Shown in pieces: positions 1-6,238 of a DNA stretch of 16,303 nucleotides. This DNA is from Bacteroidetes bacterium 4572_114 (GTDB lineage: Bacteria > Bacteroidota > Bacteroidia > Bacteroidales > 4484-276): positions 1-16,303 of the forward strand of contig NIVA01000011.1 in the NCBI GenBank assembly GCA_002254335.1, written 5' to 3'. A program made the position numbers and the translations under genes. The notes under the pieces were generated by a model. It had not been told where the DNA came from, ran no database searches, and saw only the letters and a list, made by a program, of their open reading frames with translations. Within the stretch, counting starts at the first letter, position 1. The number at the start of each line of letters is the position of its first letter.

Positions 1-44
1 GGTTCAACATCTATTATTTTAAGTATCCTTTTCATATCAGCCAT
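1..44 (-). CDS. 5' end of an unidentified leftward gene (partial)
   Basis: On the minus strand an ATG at 44-42 opens a frame that stays open to the window edge and reads MADMKRILKIIDVE. A second ATG at 35-33 (MKRILKIIDVE) is an equally possible start. Only 14 codons are visible, so no family can be named. The case for a real gene is a TAnnTTTG-type -7 element about 30 bp upstream and the divergent arrangement with the ClC gene. No Shine-Dalgarno sequence is seen, which is normal for Bacteroidota. Confidence 0.4.
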   Translation of the reverse strand, partial: MADMKRILKIIDVE

Positions 45-73
45 TTAAAAAAAACTCTTTATTTCTATTTGTA

Positions 74-81
74 CAAAAATA
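74..81 (-). promoter_or_regulatory. Bacteroidota-type -7 promoter element for the leftward partial gene
   Basis: The minus strand reads TATTTTTG here, an exact match to the Bacteroidota -7 consensus TAnnTTTG. It sits about 30 bp before the candidate ATG at 44, which fits a short leader. No TTTG -33 box is seen at the usual 19-21 bp spacing; the nearest TTTG (minus strand, 111-108) is about 26 bp away. AT-rich sequence yields such matches by chance, so confidence is modest. Confidence 0.35.
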
Positions 82-108
82 CACAATTTAATAGAATTAT
101 TGTGTCAC

Positions 109-138
109 AAAAAAAAGCCCCCCACAACAGAGGTGCTT
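109..138 (-). terminator. Rho-independent terminator-like hairpin, leftward
   Basis: On the minus strand AAGCACCTC, a 6-nt loop TGTTGT and GGGGGGCTT form a GC-rich stem with one mismatch and one G-U pair. A run of eight T follows (plus-strand A run 109-116). On the plus strand the hairpin is not followed by T, so it is directional. No leftward gene lies immediately upstream, since the ClC gene is rightward. It could block antisense read-through or act as an attenuator if transcription of the leftward gene starts above 138. Confidence 0.55.
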
Positions 139-257
139 ACCAAAAGGATTTATAAGTAAACCATGAAATATTTTCACATAATCACTTCAAGTTCACAGGA
201 ATTTAATCAACAAATCCAACGAATCAAAATCAATGACATAGATGGAACAAAATAAAG

Positions 258-265
258 TACTTTCG
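258..265 (+). promoter_or_regulatory. Possible -7 element for the ClC gene
   Basis: TACTTTCG resembles TAnnTTTG with one mismatch and lies 8 bp before the ATG at 274, followed by GCACCGCAA. A -7 box almost touching the start codon with a GCACCGCA-like leader is a pattern I associate with Bacteroidota genes with very short leaders. No convincing TTTG -33 box is seen. Confidence 0.3.
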
Positions 266-273
266 CACCGCAA

Positions 274-2049
274 ATGAAAAAAACAGGTTTATTCGGCAAG
301 TTATTGATATGGAGGGTCAGGCATATCAAGGATCGTCAATTTGTGATCTTCCTCAGTTTGATTATCGGGATATTAAGTGGCCTGGCTGCTATTATCCTGA
401 AAAACCTGGTTTATTACACACACTATTTTATGACCAATGGTTTTAGGTTTACCGAAGAGAACTATTGGTATTTTGCCTATCCCATGGCAGGGATTTTACT
501 TACGGTACTATTTGTAAAATACATTGTTAAAGACAACCTGGGACATGGCGTAAGCCGGATTTTATACGCGATCTCCAAAAAAAACGGTGTCATTAAAAGC
601 CATAACACTTACTCTTCGATGATAAGCAGTTCCCTGACAATCGGGTTTGGCGGGTCGGTTGGGCTTGAGGCCCCGATAGTGCTAACAGGCTCTGCAATCG
701 GCTCTAACCTGGGGCGCTTGTTCAGGCTAAATTATAAGACCATTATCCTGTTGATTGGCTGCGGCAGTGCCGGTGCTATTGCCGGGATTTTTAAGGCGCC
801 CATTGCAGGGGTGGTTTTTGCCATTGAAGTGCTGATGCTTGACCTTACCATGGTTGCGCTGATACCTTTATTGATAGCGGCAGTTACGGGCGCCACCGTA
901 GCTTATCTCCTGTTGGGCAACGATGTGCTTTTTTCGTTTGATGTTACCACACCTTTCATCTTAAATGAAATACCATTTTTTATACTGCTGGGGATTTTCT
1001 CGGGTTTGGTATCCTATTATTTCACATGGGCTGCCATGTATATCGAAGGAAGGTTTGGGAAGGTAAAAAACAGCTACCTGCGCCTGATTTTTGGCGGTGC
1101 CATACTTGGCCTTCTCATTTTTATTTTCCCATCGCTTTTTGGTGAGGGGTATGAAGCGTTGATGGATATCCTGCATGGTGAGGGGGGGTCAATTATTAAC
1201 CAAAGTATTTTTAAGGATTTTATCGAAAATAAGTACCTGTTTTTGCTGCTATTGTTGTTGATCCTGATTTTTAAGGTCATTGCCATGGCGGCCACAACAG
1301 GCAGTGGTGGGGTAGGGGGTATTTTTGCGCCATCACTGTTTATGGGAGGTGTCTCCGGTTTTTTTGTGGCCCGTTTCATCAATTCGCTTACGCCTTTTAA
1401 AGTATCAGAAAGCAACTTTTCGCTGGTGGGCATGGCCGGGATAATGGCAGGGGTGATGCATGCCCCGCTGACCGCCATTTTCCTTATTGCCGAAATTACC
1501 GGGGGCTACGAATTGCTGCCGCCACTGATAATTACTGCCACTATTTCTTATCTTACTATCAATTATTTCGAGCCACATTCGATTTATACCAAACGCCTTG
1601 CACAGCGGGGCGAACTAATGACACATCACAAGGACAAGGCCGTACTTTCGATGATGAAGGTTAAAAAGCTGATAGAAACAAACTTTAACCCCATCCACCC
1701 GGATGCAACTTTAGGAGATCTTGTTAAAGTGATCTCCAGTTCATCGCGCAATATAATCCCTGTTGTTGATGAAGATGGCACTTTTTGCGGATTGATTTTT
1801 ATGGACCACATCCGCGAAATTATTTTTAAACCTGAAATTTATAGAACTACATTTGTGAGAAACCTGATGTTTATGCCCGAAACCACTGTAAGCCAACAAG
1901 AGTCGATGGAAGCGGTTGCCCAGAAATTTCAGAAGACCGGAAAGTTTAACCTTGTAGTATTGAAAGACGGGAAATATATTGGGTTCATTTCGAGGGCCAG
2001 GGTTTTCTCAGCTTATCGGAAATTACTTAAGGATTTTTCGGATGATTAG
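274..2049 (+). CDS. ClC-family chloride channel/transporter with C-terminal CBS pair
   Basis: This 591-aa inner-membrane protein belongs to the ClC anion channel/antiporter family. Hydrophobic helices fill residues 22-430. The selectivity motifs are visible: GHGV at 90-93 (the usual GSGIP loop), GSVGLEAP at 127-134 with the gating glutamate at E132, GIFAP at 349-353, and Y438 in the place of the central pore tyrosine. Two CBS domains, usually nucleotide-sensing regulatory modules, occupy about 464-518 and 527-585. Glycine G349 and the gating Glu argue for a functional anion pathway. The second inner-gate glutamate used by proton-coupled bacterial ClCs appears to be Val (FAIEV, V186), as in channel-type members. 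The GREGP arginine is Leu and the S107-equivalent is His. The start at 274 places hydrophobic sequence after a short basic N-terminus. It is a lone gene; a separate rightward gene follows after 260 bp of repeat-rich DNA. Confidence 0.93.
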   Translation: MKKTGLFGKLLIWRVRHIKDRQFVIFLSLIIGILSGLAAIILKNLVYYTHYFMTNGFRFTEENYWYFAYPMAGILLTVLFVKYIVKDNLGHGVSRILYAISKKNGVIKSHNTYSSMISSSLTIGFGGSVGLEAPIVLTGSAIGSNLGRLFRLNYKTIILLIGCGSAGAIAGIFKAPIAGVVFAIEVLMLDLTMVALIPLLIAAVTGATVAYLLLGNDVLFSFDVTTPFILNEIPFFILLGIFSGLVSYYFTWAAMYIEGRFGKVKNSYLRLIFGGAILGLLIFIFPSLFGEGYEALMDILHGEGGSIINQSIFKDFIENKYLFLLLLLLILIFKVIAMAATTGSGGVGGIFAPSLFMGGVSGFFVARFINSLTPFKVSESNFSLVGMAGIMAGVMHAPLTAIFLIAEITGGYELLPPLIITATISYLTINYFEPHSIYTKRLAQRGELMTHHKDKAVLSMMKVKKLIETNFNPIHPDATLGDLVKVISSSSRNIIPVVDEDGTFCGLIFMDHIREIIFKPEIYRTTFVRNLMFMPETTVSQQESMEAVAQKFQKTGKFNLVVLKDGKYIGFISRARVFSAYRKLLKDFSDD

Positions 2050-2066
2050 TTGAGGAATGAGAAAAT

Positions 2067-2087
2067 GATTGGATGATTGGATGAGTA
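2067..2087 (+). repeat. Short octad tandem repeat just after the ClC stop codon
   Basis: Two exact copies of GATTGGAT (2067-2074 and 2075-2082) plus a degenerate third unit begin 18 nt after the ClC stop codon. The unit resembles the NNNTGGAG octads at 11695-11742 and on the minus strand of 15256-15463. All three arrays are read in the sense direction of the gene they follow. Confidence 0.5.
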
Positions 2088-2100
2088 TCTCCAATTTATT

Positions 2101-2265
2101 AACTCTGACAAGTTGTTAACCTGTAAGACCTGACATAGTCGAAGACATGTCAGAGTCTTGGTTTATTTAATTATTTAACTCTGTCAGAGTTGGATTGATT
2201 AAGGGATTTTGGGGATACATAATTTTCTTGTCCTGTTGGCTCTGACAGGTCTTCGACTCTGTCAG
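2101..2265. repeat. Cluster of three CTGACAG-type inverted repeats
   Basis: Three hairpin-forming palindromes occupy this gap. The first pairs AAGACCTGACAT (2125-2136) with ATGTCAGAGTCTT (2147-2159), with one bulge. The second is the perfect palindrome AACTCTGTCAGAGTT (2177-2191). The third pairs CTGACAG (2242-2248) with CTGTCAG (2259-2265). All share a CTGACAG/CTGTCAG core. None has a good T-run on the plus strand, so they look like a dispersed palindromic repeat family rather than one classic terminator, although they could still end the ClC transcript. Related cores recur near 6099-6135 (CTAACAGG) and 11787-11836. Confidence 0.65.
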
Positions 2266-2309
2266 GCCTTGCCGAGAAAAATATTTTATTGATATAAATA
2301 GTAAAACAA

Positions 2310-3338
2310 ATGATTAAAAAAACAACTTTTTCTGCCATCGTGATAGTTTTGACTTTCACGCTGTTTTATTGCAATAGGCCGGACATCAATAAGTTTACTA
2401 TTGCGTTTTATAATGTTGAAAACCTGTTTGATACCATTAATGATGAGGGGGTAAGGGATGGGGGCTTTACGCCTGAAAGCAAGCTGAACTGGAACGGCGA
2501 AAAATATCAGCGGAAGTTGGAAAGCATAGCAAAAGTAATGTCAGCTATCGACGGACAAGACCTTCCGGCAATCATCGGCCTGGCAGAAATTGAGAACGCC
2601 GGGGTTTTAAAAGACCTGATTAATAAAACTAATTTGAGTACCGGCAAATATCAGTTTACCCACTACCAAAGCCCGGACGAAAGGGGCATTGATGTAGCCC
2701 TGTTGTACCGGGAAGATTATTTTAAACCGCTTTTTTCGAAAGCCTATGGTGTACATTTTCCGTTTGATGAAGACGACCGCACCCGCGACATGCTATATGT
2801 TAAAGGTGTAACTGCCCTAAAAGATACTTTGCACATAATGGTCGATCACTGGCCTTCGCGCTATGGCGGGAAAGAAAAAAGTGAACCAAAAAGAAAATTT
2901 GTTGCATCTGTGGTGAGAAAAGTGGTGGATTCAATTTTCAATACAAACCAACAAGCCAACATCATCATCATGGGCGACCTGAACGACAACCCGGTGGATG
3001 CAAGCGTTTCTGAAATTTTGAAAGCAAAAAAGCCTGGAAATATTATCAGGCACAACGAGTTGTACAATCTTGCACTCTCGAAATTTGAAAATGGGGAAGG
3101 TACCCTTTACTGGAAAAGCTGGGACCTATTCGACCAGGTTATTGTTTCAGGGAATATTTTGGATGATAACATGAAGTTGAATCTCGATCCCAGGGAAATC
3201 CAAATTGTAAAGGAAGATTGGATGTTGTTCCAGCGCGACGATGGCGTGAAAGTACCCAGCCGGACTGCCGGGCGCAATTCCTATTATGGAGGGTACAGCG
3301 ATCATTTGCCGGTTTATATTATGTTTAAGGCTGATTAA
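2310..3338 (+). CDS. Endonuclease/exonuclease/phosphatase-family protein, exported or membrane-anchored
   Basis: This 342-aa protein has the endonuclease/exonuclease/phosphatase (DNase I-like) fold signature. In order it shows FYNVENLFD (N35, E37), the metal-binding LAEIEN motif (E93), a catalytic-type DHWPSR (D179-H180), GDLNDNP (D223, N225) and the C-terminal YSDHLP with the Asp-His pair D331-H332. All expected catalytic residues are present. A hydrophobic N-terminus (residues 8-20) followed by Cys21 suggests export; LFYC is a poor lipobox, so either lipoprotein anchoring or a plain signal anchor is possible. The family includes extracellular nucleases and phosphodiesterases, and the substrate cannot be told from sequence. 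The length fits the Bacteroidota group of such proteins. It stands alone between repeat-rich gaps and is convergent with the MORN lipoprotein gene. Confidence 0.85.
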   Translation: MIKKTTFSAIVIVLTFTLFYCNRPDINKFTIAFYNVENLFDTINDEGVRDGGFTPESKLNWNGEKYQRKLESIAKVMSAIDGQDLPAIIGLAEIENAGVLKDLINKTNLSTGKYQFTHYQSPDERGIDVALLYREDYFKPLFSKAYGVHFPFDEDDRTRDMLYVKGVTALKDTLHIMVDHWPSRYGGKEKSEPKRKFVASVVRKVVDSIFNTNQQANIIIMGDLNDNPVDASVSEILKAKKPGNIIRHNELYNLALSKFENGEGTLYWKSWDLFDQVIVSGNILDDNMKLNLDPREIQIVKEDWMLFQRDDGVKVPSRTAGRNSYYGGYSDHLPVYIMFKAD

Positions 3339-3363
3339 TCTGATTGGATTTGGAAAGGGGAAG

Positions 3364-3430
3364 GTCGGGTGTCGGGCGTCGGATTACCGATAACTGATTA
3401 CCGATAACTGATTACTGATGATCGATAACA
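3364..3430. repeat. Heptad tandem array (GTCGGGY then GATNACY units)
   Basis: Two GTCGGGY heptads and a partial third (3364-3381) lead into seven consecutive 7-bp units from 3382 to 3430: GATTACC, GATAACT, GATTACC, GATAACT, GATTACT, GATGATC and GATAACA. The register is kept exactly at 7 bp. The array starts 26 bp after the stop codon of the upstream gene. Matching arrays occur at 3611-3659 and 12469-12517. Confidence 0.85.
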
Positions 3431-3521
3431 TGTGATGGTTTGTTGGAAGTGGGGAAATAAAATATTTGCAGTAACTTGTTAGCAGAAGCTTGAACTGACA
3501 GGCTACCTTGGCACCCAATAA

Positions 3522-3595
3522 ACGTTTCCATGTCCTGCGGACGATGGAAAGTTATCGCGGCCTGACTTTCCAACGTCCGAAGGACTTGGAAACGT
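3522..3595. repeat. Large imperfect inverted repeat, 31-bp arms
   Basis: The arms 3522-3552 and 3565-3595 are reverse complements at 28 of 31 positions, separated by a 12-bp spacer. Outer flanks ACCTTG (3505-3510) and CAAGGT (3601-3606) extend the symmetry. There is no T-run. It lies between convergent genes, so it could act as a bidirectional terminator or be a REP-like element. A 15-bp piece of one arm, ACTTTCCATCGTCCG on the minus strand, recurs exactly at 6151-6165 on the plus strand, which supports a dispersed repeat. Confidence 0.8.
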
Positions 3596-3610
3596 CAAAG
3601 CAAGGTTACC

Positions 3611-3659
3611 GATGCCGGATGCCGGATGATCGATAACTGAATACTGCCGACTGATGATT
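3611..3659. repeat. Heptad tandem array overlapping the 3' end of the MORN gene
   Basis: Seven in-register 7-bp units are present: GATGCCG, GATGCCG, GATGATC, GATAACT, GAATACT, GCCGACT and GATGATT. The last unit overlaps the stop codon (3660-3658) of the leftward MORN lipoprotein gene. It belongs to the same family as 3382-3430. Confidence 0.8.
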
Positions 3660-4104
3660 ACTCCCCAACCTCATAAGGCCCATAGTCGATTTCTTTTACA
3701 AACTCTCCGTCTTCGTCCCAGAATTTCCAGGTGCCTGAACGTTCTCCATTTTTATAAAAGCCCTGGTAATATTGTTGGCCGTTTTCGTGCCAGGTATTGG
3801 TGGGGCCATTATTTATTCCATCTTCGTAATATCCTTCGCTCCACTTGGTGCCATCCTCATAAAACGAAATCCATCGGCCATGCTTCACTCCGTGCAGGTA
3901 TTCCCCTTCCATACGCATGGCCCCATCCGGATAAAAGAATGCTTCCTTTACCATGGTTTTTTCTTTGCCCTCCCCTTTGTAATACCTAATAATTTTCGGG
4001 GTCCCGTCATCATAAGACTCCATTACTATTTCTTCAAGTACCGGGGCGCACCCAAAATAAAGTAGGCTCAATAATAAAATCAATACGTTCATAATTCTTC
4101 TCAT
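3658..4104 (-). CDS. MORN-repeat (YwqK-like) lipoprotein
   Basis: This 148-aa protein has a lipoprotein signal sequence: basic MRRIMN, a hydrophobic stretch and the lipobox YFGC with Cys19. Residues about 55-138 hold repeated DG-x(n)-EG-x-Y-x-x-G units, for example DGAMRMEGEYLHGVKHG, EDGTKWSEGYYEDG and ENGQQYYQGFYKNG. These match MORN-type / YwqK-like repeats, which form short beta-hairpins rich in Tyr, Trp and Gly. Automated annotation often calls such proteins 'toxin-antitoxin system YwqK family antitoxin', but nothing here indicates an antitoxin; a surface or periplasmic binding role is more plausible. Met5 is an alternative start. It lies 99 bp downstream of pyrC on the same strand and may be co-transcribed. 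Its stop codon abuts a heptad repeat array. Confidence 0.85.
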   Translation of the reverse strand: MRRIMNVLILLLSLLYFGCAPVLEEIVMESYDDGTPKIIRYYKGEGKEKTMVKEAFFYPDGAMRMEGEYLHGVKHGRWISFYEDGTKWSEGYYEDGINNGPTNTWHENGQQYYQGFYKNGERSGTWKFWDEDGEFVKEIDYGPYEVGE

Positions 4105-4136
4105 AATGTAAATTTGCTTCTGTGGTTATTTTGGGG

Positions 4137-4160
4137 AAATGCTTAAATGCGTAAATGTAT
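4137..4160. repeat. Octad repeat between pyrC and the MORN gene
   Basis: Three 8-bp units run in register: AAATGCTT (4137-4144), AAATGCGT (4145-4152) and AAATGTAT (4153-4160). AAATGCT at 4137-4143 can also pair with AGCATTT at 4181-4187, so the 99-bp gap can fold into an imperfect AT-rich hairpin. Confidence 0.5.
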
Positions 4161-4203
4161 GAATATCATTCTAACATTTTAGCATTTTCTTCATGTTAAA
4201 ACC

Positions 4204-5553
4204 TTAACGATAAAAAGTCAGCCTATGGCCTTTTTCTGTTTCATCAAAAATACCGTTGCTATAAACGAGATTACCGTTTACAAAAGTATGTGTAACTTTT
4301 GAATTAAATTTTTGGCCTTCAAATGGAGACCAGCCGCATTTATATAATACATTAGAAGTTTCTACAGTCCAGGGACTTTGCAAATCCACAAGCACGAGAT
4401 CGGCAGAATAGCCTTCGCGGATATAGCCCCGCCTGTCAACACTGAAACAATCGGCAGGGGCGTGGCACATTTTTTCTGCTATCTTTTCAAGCGAAATTTT
4501 TTTGTTGTGATAAGATTCTAACATGGCCGTAAGCGAATGTTGTACCAACGGCCCACCAGATGGAGCTTTGAAATAGCTGTTTTGTTTTTCGCCTAATGTA
4601 TGTGGTGCATGGTCGGTGGCAATTACATCCAGCTTGTCGTCCAACATTGCCTGCCAAAGTCCTTCGCGGTCGGTGGCTTTTTTAATTGCCGGGTTCCATT
4701 TAATAAAAGTGCCCTTTTCATCGTAATCATCTTCAGAAAACCAGAGGTGGTGCACACAAACCTCAGCGGTTATCTTTTTATCTTTTAACGGGATGTCGTT
4801 CCTGAAAAGCCCCATTTCGGCGGCAGAGGAAAGGTGTAGCACATGCAGCCGTGTACCAAATTTCTGCGCAAGCCCAACTGCTAATGAAGATGATTTATAG
4901 CAAGCTTCGGCACTTCGGATTTCAGGGTGCAATTTTATCGGGATATCTTCGCCGTATTTTTCTTTGTAAAGTTTGGTGTTCGCTATTATAGTATTTTCAT
5001 CTTCGCAATGTACAGCCACTAATGTGGGCGCATCCCTAAAAATCCCCTGCAAAGTTTCAGCATCGTCCACCAACATATTACCAGTCGAGGAGCCCATAAA
5101 TACCTTTATCCCACAAACGGTTTTGGGGTCGGTCTTAACTATTTCGTTTAGGTTATCGTTGGAGGCGCCCATGTAAAAAGAAAAATTTGCCAGGGATTTC
5201 TTTGCTGCAAGCTGGTATTTTTTTTCCAGCAGATCTTGTGTAAGGGTGTTTGGGATGGTGTTGGGCATTTCCATAAAAGAAGTAATTCCTCCGGCAACGG
5301 CGGCTTTGCTTTCGGTATAGATATCGGCTTTGTAGGTGAGGCCGGGATCGCGAAAATGCACCTGGTCGTCAATCACGCCCGGTAAAAGATATTTTCCATG
5401 GGCATCGATAAGTTGAAATCCAGGATTATCAAGCTCTTCCTGATCGGTTTTTCCATCGGATATTTTCTCAATCACTCGATCTTTTATCCAAACCGAACCA
5501 TTGAAGATTTTGCCTTCGTTAACTATTTTGGCATTTTTGATGAGGTAATTCAT
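4204..5553 (-). CDS. pyrC: Dihydroorotase
   Basis: This 449-aa zinc amidohydrolase converts N-carbamoyl-L-aspartate to dihydroorotate in cytoplasmic pyrimidine synthesis. The first metal motif is DDQVHFRDPG at 62-71, where the usual HxH reads QxH with H66 retained. The bridging lysine to be carboxylated is in CGIKVFMGSS (K150). Metal histidines appear in VHCED (H182) and VLHLSS (H240), and the catalytic Asp in ATDHAPH (D324). The C-terminal GYSADLVLVD segment is the typical amidohydrolase beta-sandwich return. Length and motif order fit the long class I DHOases of Bacteroidota, in which I recall the same DDQVHFR sequence, so the Gln is not a defect. The start at 5553 places the N-terminal beta-sandwich segment MNYLIKNAKIVNEG correctly. 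A MITE-like element sits about 80 bp upstream. Confidence 0.95.
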   Translation of the reverse strand: MNYLIKNAKIVNEGKIFNGSVWIKDRVIEKISDGKTDQEELDNPGFQLIDAHGKYLLPGVIDDQVHFRDPGLTYKADIYTESKAAVAGGITSFMEMPNTIPNTLTQDLLEKKYQLAAKKSLANFSFYMGASNDNLNEIVKTDPKTVCGIKVFMGSSTGNMLVDDAETLQGIFRDAPTLVAVHCEDENTIIANTKLYKEKYGEDIPIKLHPEIRSAEACYKSSSLAVGLAQKFGTRLHVLHLSSAAEMGLFRNDIPLKDKKITAEVCVHHLWFSEDDYDEKGTFIKWNPAIKKATDREGLWQAMLDDKLDVIATDHAPHTLGEKQNSYFKAPSGGPLVQHSLTAMLESYHNKKISLEKIAEKMCHAPADCFSVDRRGYIREGYSADLVLVDLQSPWTVETSNVLYKCGWSPFEGQKFNSKVTHTFVNGNLVYSNGIFDETEKGHRLTFYR

Positions 5554-5632
5554 ATTGATAAATTATTCGCTGAAGGTTAAATCTCATTAATATTTGAGCT
5601 TTCAATCATCAATTTCAAATTTTTTGAATAAA

Positions 5633-5776
5633 GAGTCCGGTCTAAAAAGCAATATTTAGCCGCTAAACTTGTCCGTATGGATGCGCTAATATGATTTTCA
5701 AATTACCTTGAAATCATGTGTTTAAAAACAATAAAATTTCGCTAATTATCAAAAACTTCGTTTTTAGACCGGACTC
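5633..5776. mobile_element. MITE-like element with perfect 16-bp terminal inverted repeats
   Basis: GAGTCCGGTCTAAAAA (5633-5648) and its exact reverse complement TTTTTAGACCGGACTC (5761-5776) bound a 144-bp segment with no coding capacity. AATAAA directly flanks both ends (5627-5632 and 5777-5782), as a 6-bp target-site duplication would. Internal palindromes include TTTAGC-C-GCTAAA (5655-5667) and an ATGATTT/AAATCAT hairpin (5691-5717). Perfect long termini, short non-coding length and flanking duplication are the hallmarks of a miniature inverted-repeat transposable element. I do not recognise the parent IS family. It lies upstream of pyrC and could influence its expression. Confidence 0.7.
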
Positions 5777-5862
5777 AATAAATATTTTGTAGAAGTAATA
5801 TTTCAGAGACAATTATTTCAGGAAACAAAAAACAAAATCATACGAACCCTTTAATGGGGAAA

Positions 5863-6075
5863 TCAGGCCAGCATCAATTTTTCACCTTTAGGTTCAGGAA
5901 TCCAATCATTAAATTCTTCTGCAGTTTCAATCCACAATCTTTTGGCATCTTTAGCGTTTTTTAATGCTTCTTACTGGGTTTTGCCGTGTGCCATACATCC
6001 TGATAATTCAGGAAACTCGGCAATATAGGCATCATCTTCATTACTCCAGAAAATTAATATTTCATATTTATGCAT
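5863..6075 (-). pseudogene. HicB-like small protein gene broken by an in-frame stop
   Basis: On the minus strand ATG at 6075 opens MHKYEILIFWSNEDDAYIAE, continuing through FPELSGCMAHGKTQ. A TAA follows at codon 35 (5973-5971). The same frame then continues with EALKNAKDAKRLW and a tail with EEFNDWIPEPK, ending in TGA at 5865-5863. Joined across the stop, the 70 residues match the HicB-type fold (aromatic-rich first strand, DxxYxAxFPELxGCxAHGxT, then an EALxNA helix). The codon expected after KTQ is usually Glu, so a single GAA-to-TAA change would explain the break. No HicA toxin gene is adjacent; orphan HicB-like proteins of about 70 aa are common. A sequencing error is the main alternative. 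Confidence 0.8.
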
Positions 6076-6098
6076 TTTGAACCCCATTATTATCATTC

Positions 6099-6137
6099 AA
6101 AGATCTAACAGGTTTTTAAAACCTGTTAGATCTTTTT
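6099..6137. terminator. Strong hairpin, probable bidirectional terminator
   Basis: An 18-bp perfect inverted repeat is present: the left arm 6099-6116 contains AGATCTAACAGGTTTT and the right arm 6118-6135 is its reverse complement, with a 1-nt centre. The plus strand has five T at 6133-6137; the minus strand ends in only TTT. It lies about 100 bp past the stop of the leftward GH13 gene and just before the HicB-like remnant. The sequence resembles the CTGACAGG palindromes elsewhere in the window, so it may be a repeat-family member that serves as a terminator. Confidence 0.6.
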
Positions 6138-6238
6138 GCGGGGCCGTGAAACTTTCCATCGTCCGTACGTTATAACTCCCGTAAAGTCACCCCGTGAATT
6201 TCTTTTGGGCAATAGTACTGTTATCATAAAAGATTGTG

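Larger units (their letters stand above)
5554..6238. other. 685-bp gap between pyrC and the GH13 gene
   Basis: This stretch has no intact gene. From left to right it holds the pyrC leader, a 144-bp MITE-like element (5633-5776), a HicB-like pseudogene (5863-6075), a strong hairpin (6099-6135) and about 100 bp containing the dispersed motif ACTTTCCATCGTCCG (6151-6165). The remainder is AT-rich and unexplained. Confidence 0.7.

Noticed and set aside
2171..2359. Small minus-strand open frame between the ClC and phosphatase-family genes
   Set aside because: It is built from the CTGACAG palindromes and overlaps the start of the following gene on the other strand.
3654..3989. Plus-strand open frames opposite the MORN lipoprotein
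   Set aside because: They lie antisense to a gene with a clear lipobox and repeat domain, and their own translations show no recognisable domain.
3658..4104. MORN lipoprotein as an antitoxin of a toxin-antitoxin pair
   Set aside because: The YwqK antitoxin label comes from automated naming. The protein is an exported lipoprotein and no toxin gene is adjacent.
5343..5372. Gln in place of the first His of the HxH metal motif in PyrC, as evidence of an inactive enzyme
   Set aside because: The same DDQVHFR sequence is, as I recall, standard in Bacteroidota dihydroorotases, and all other metal and catalytic residues are present.
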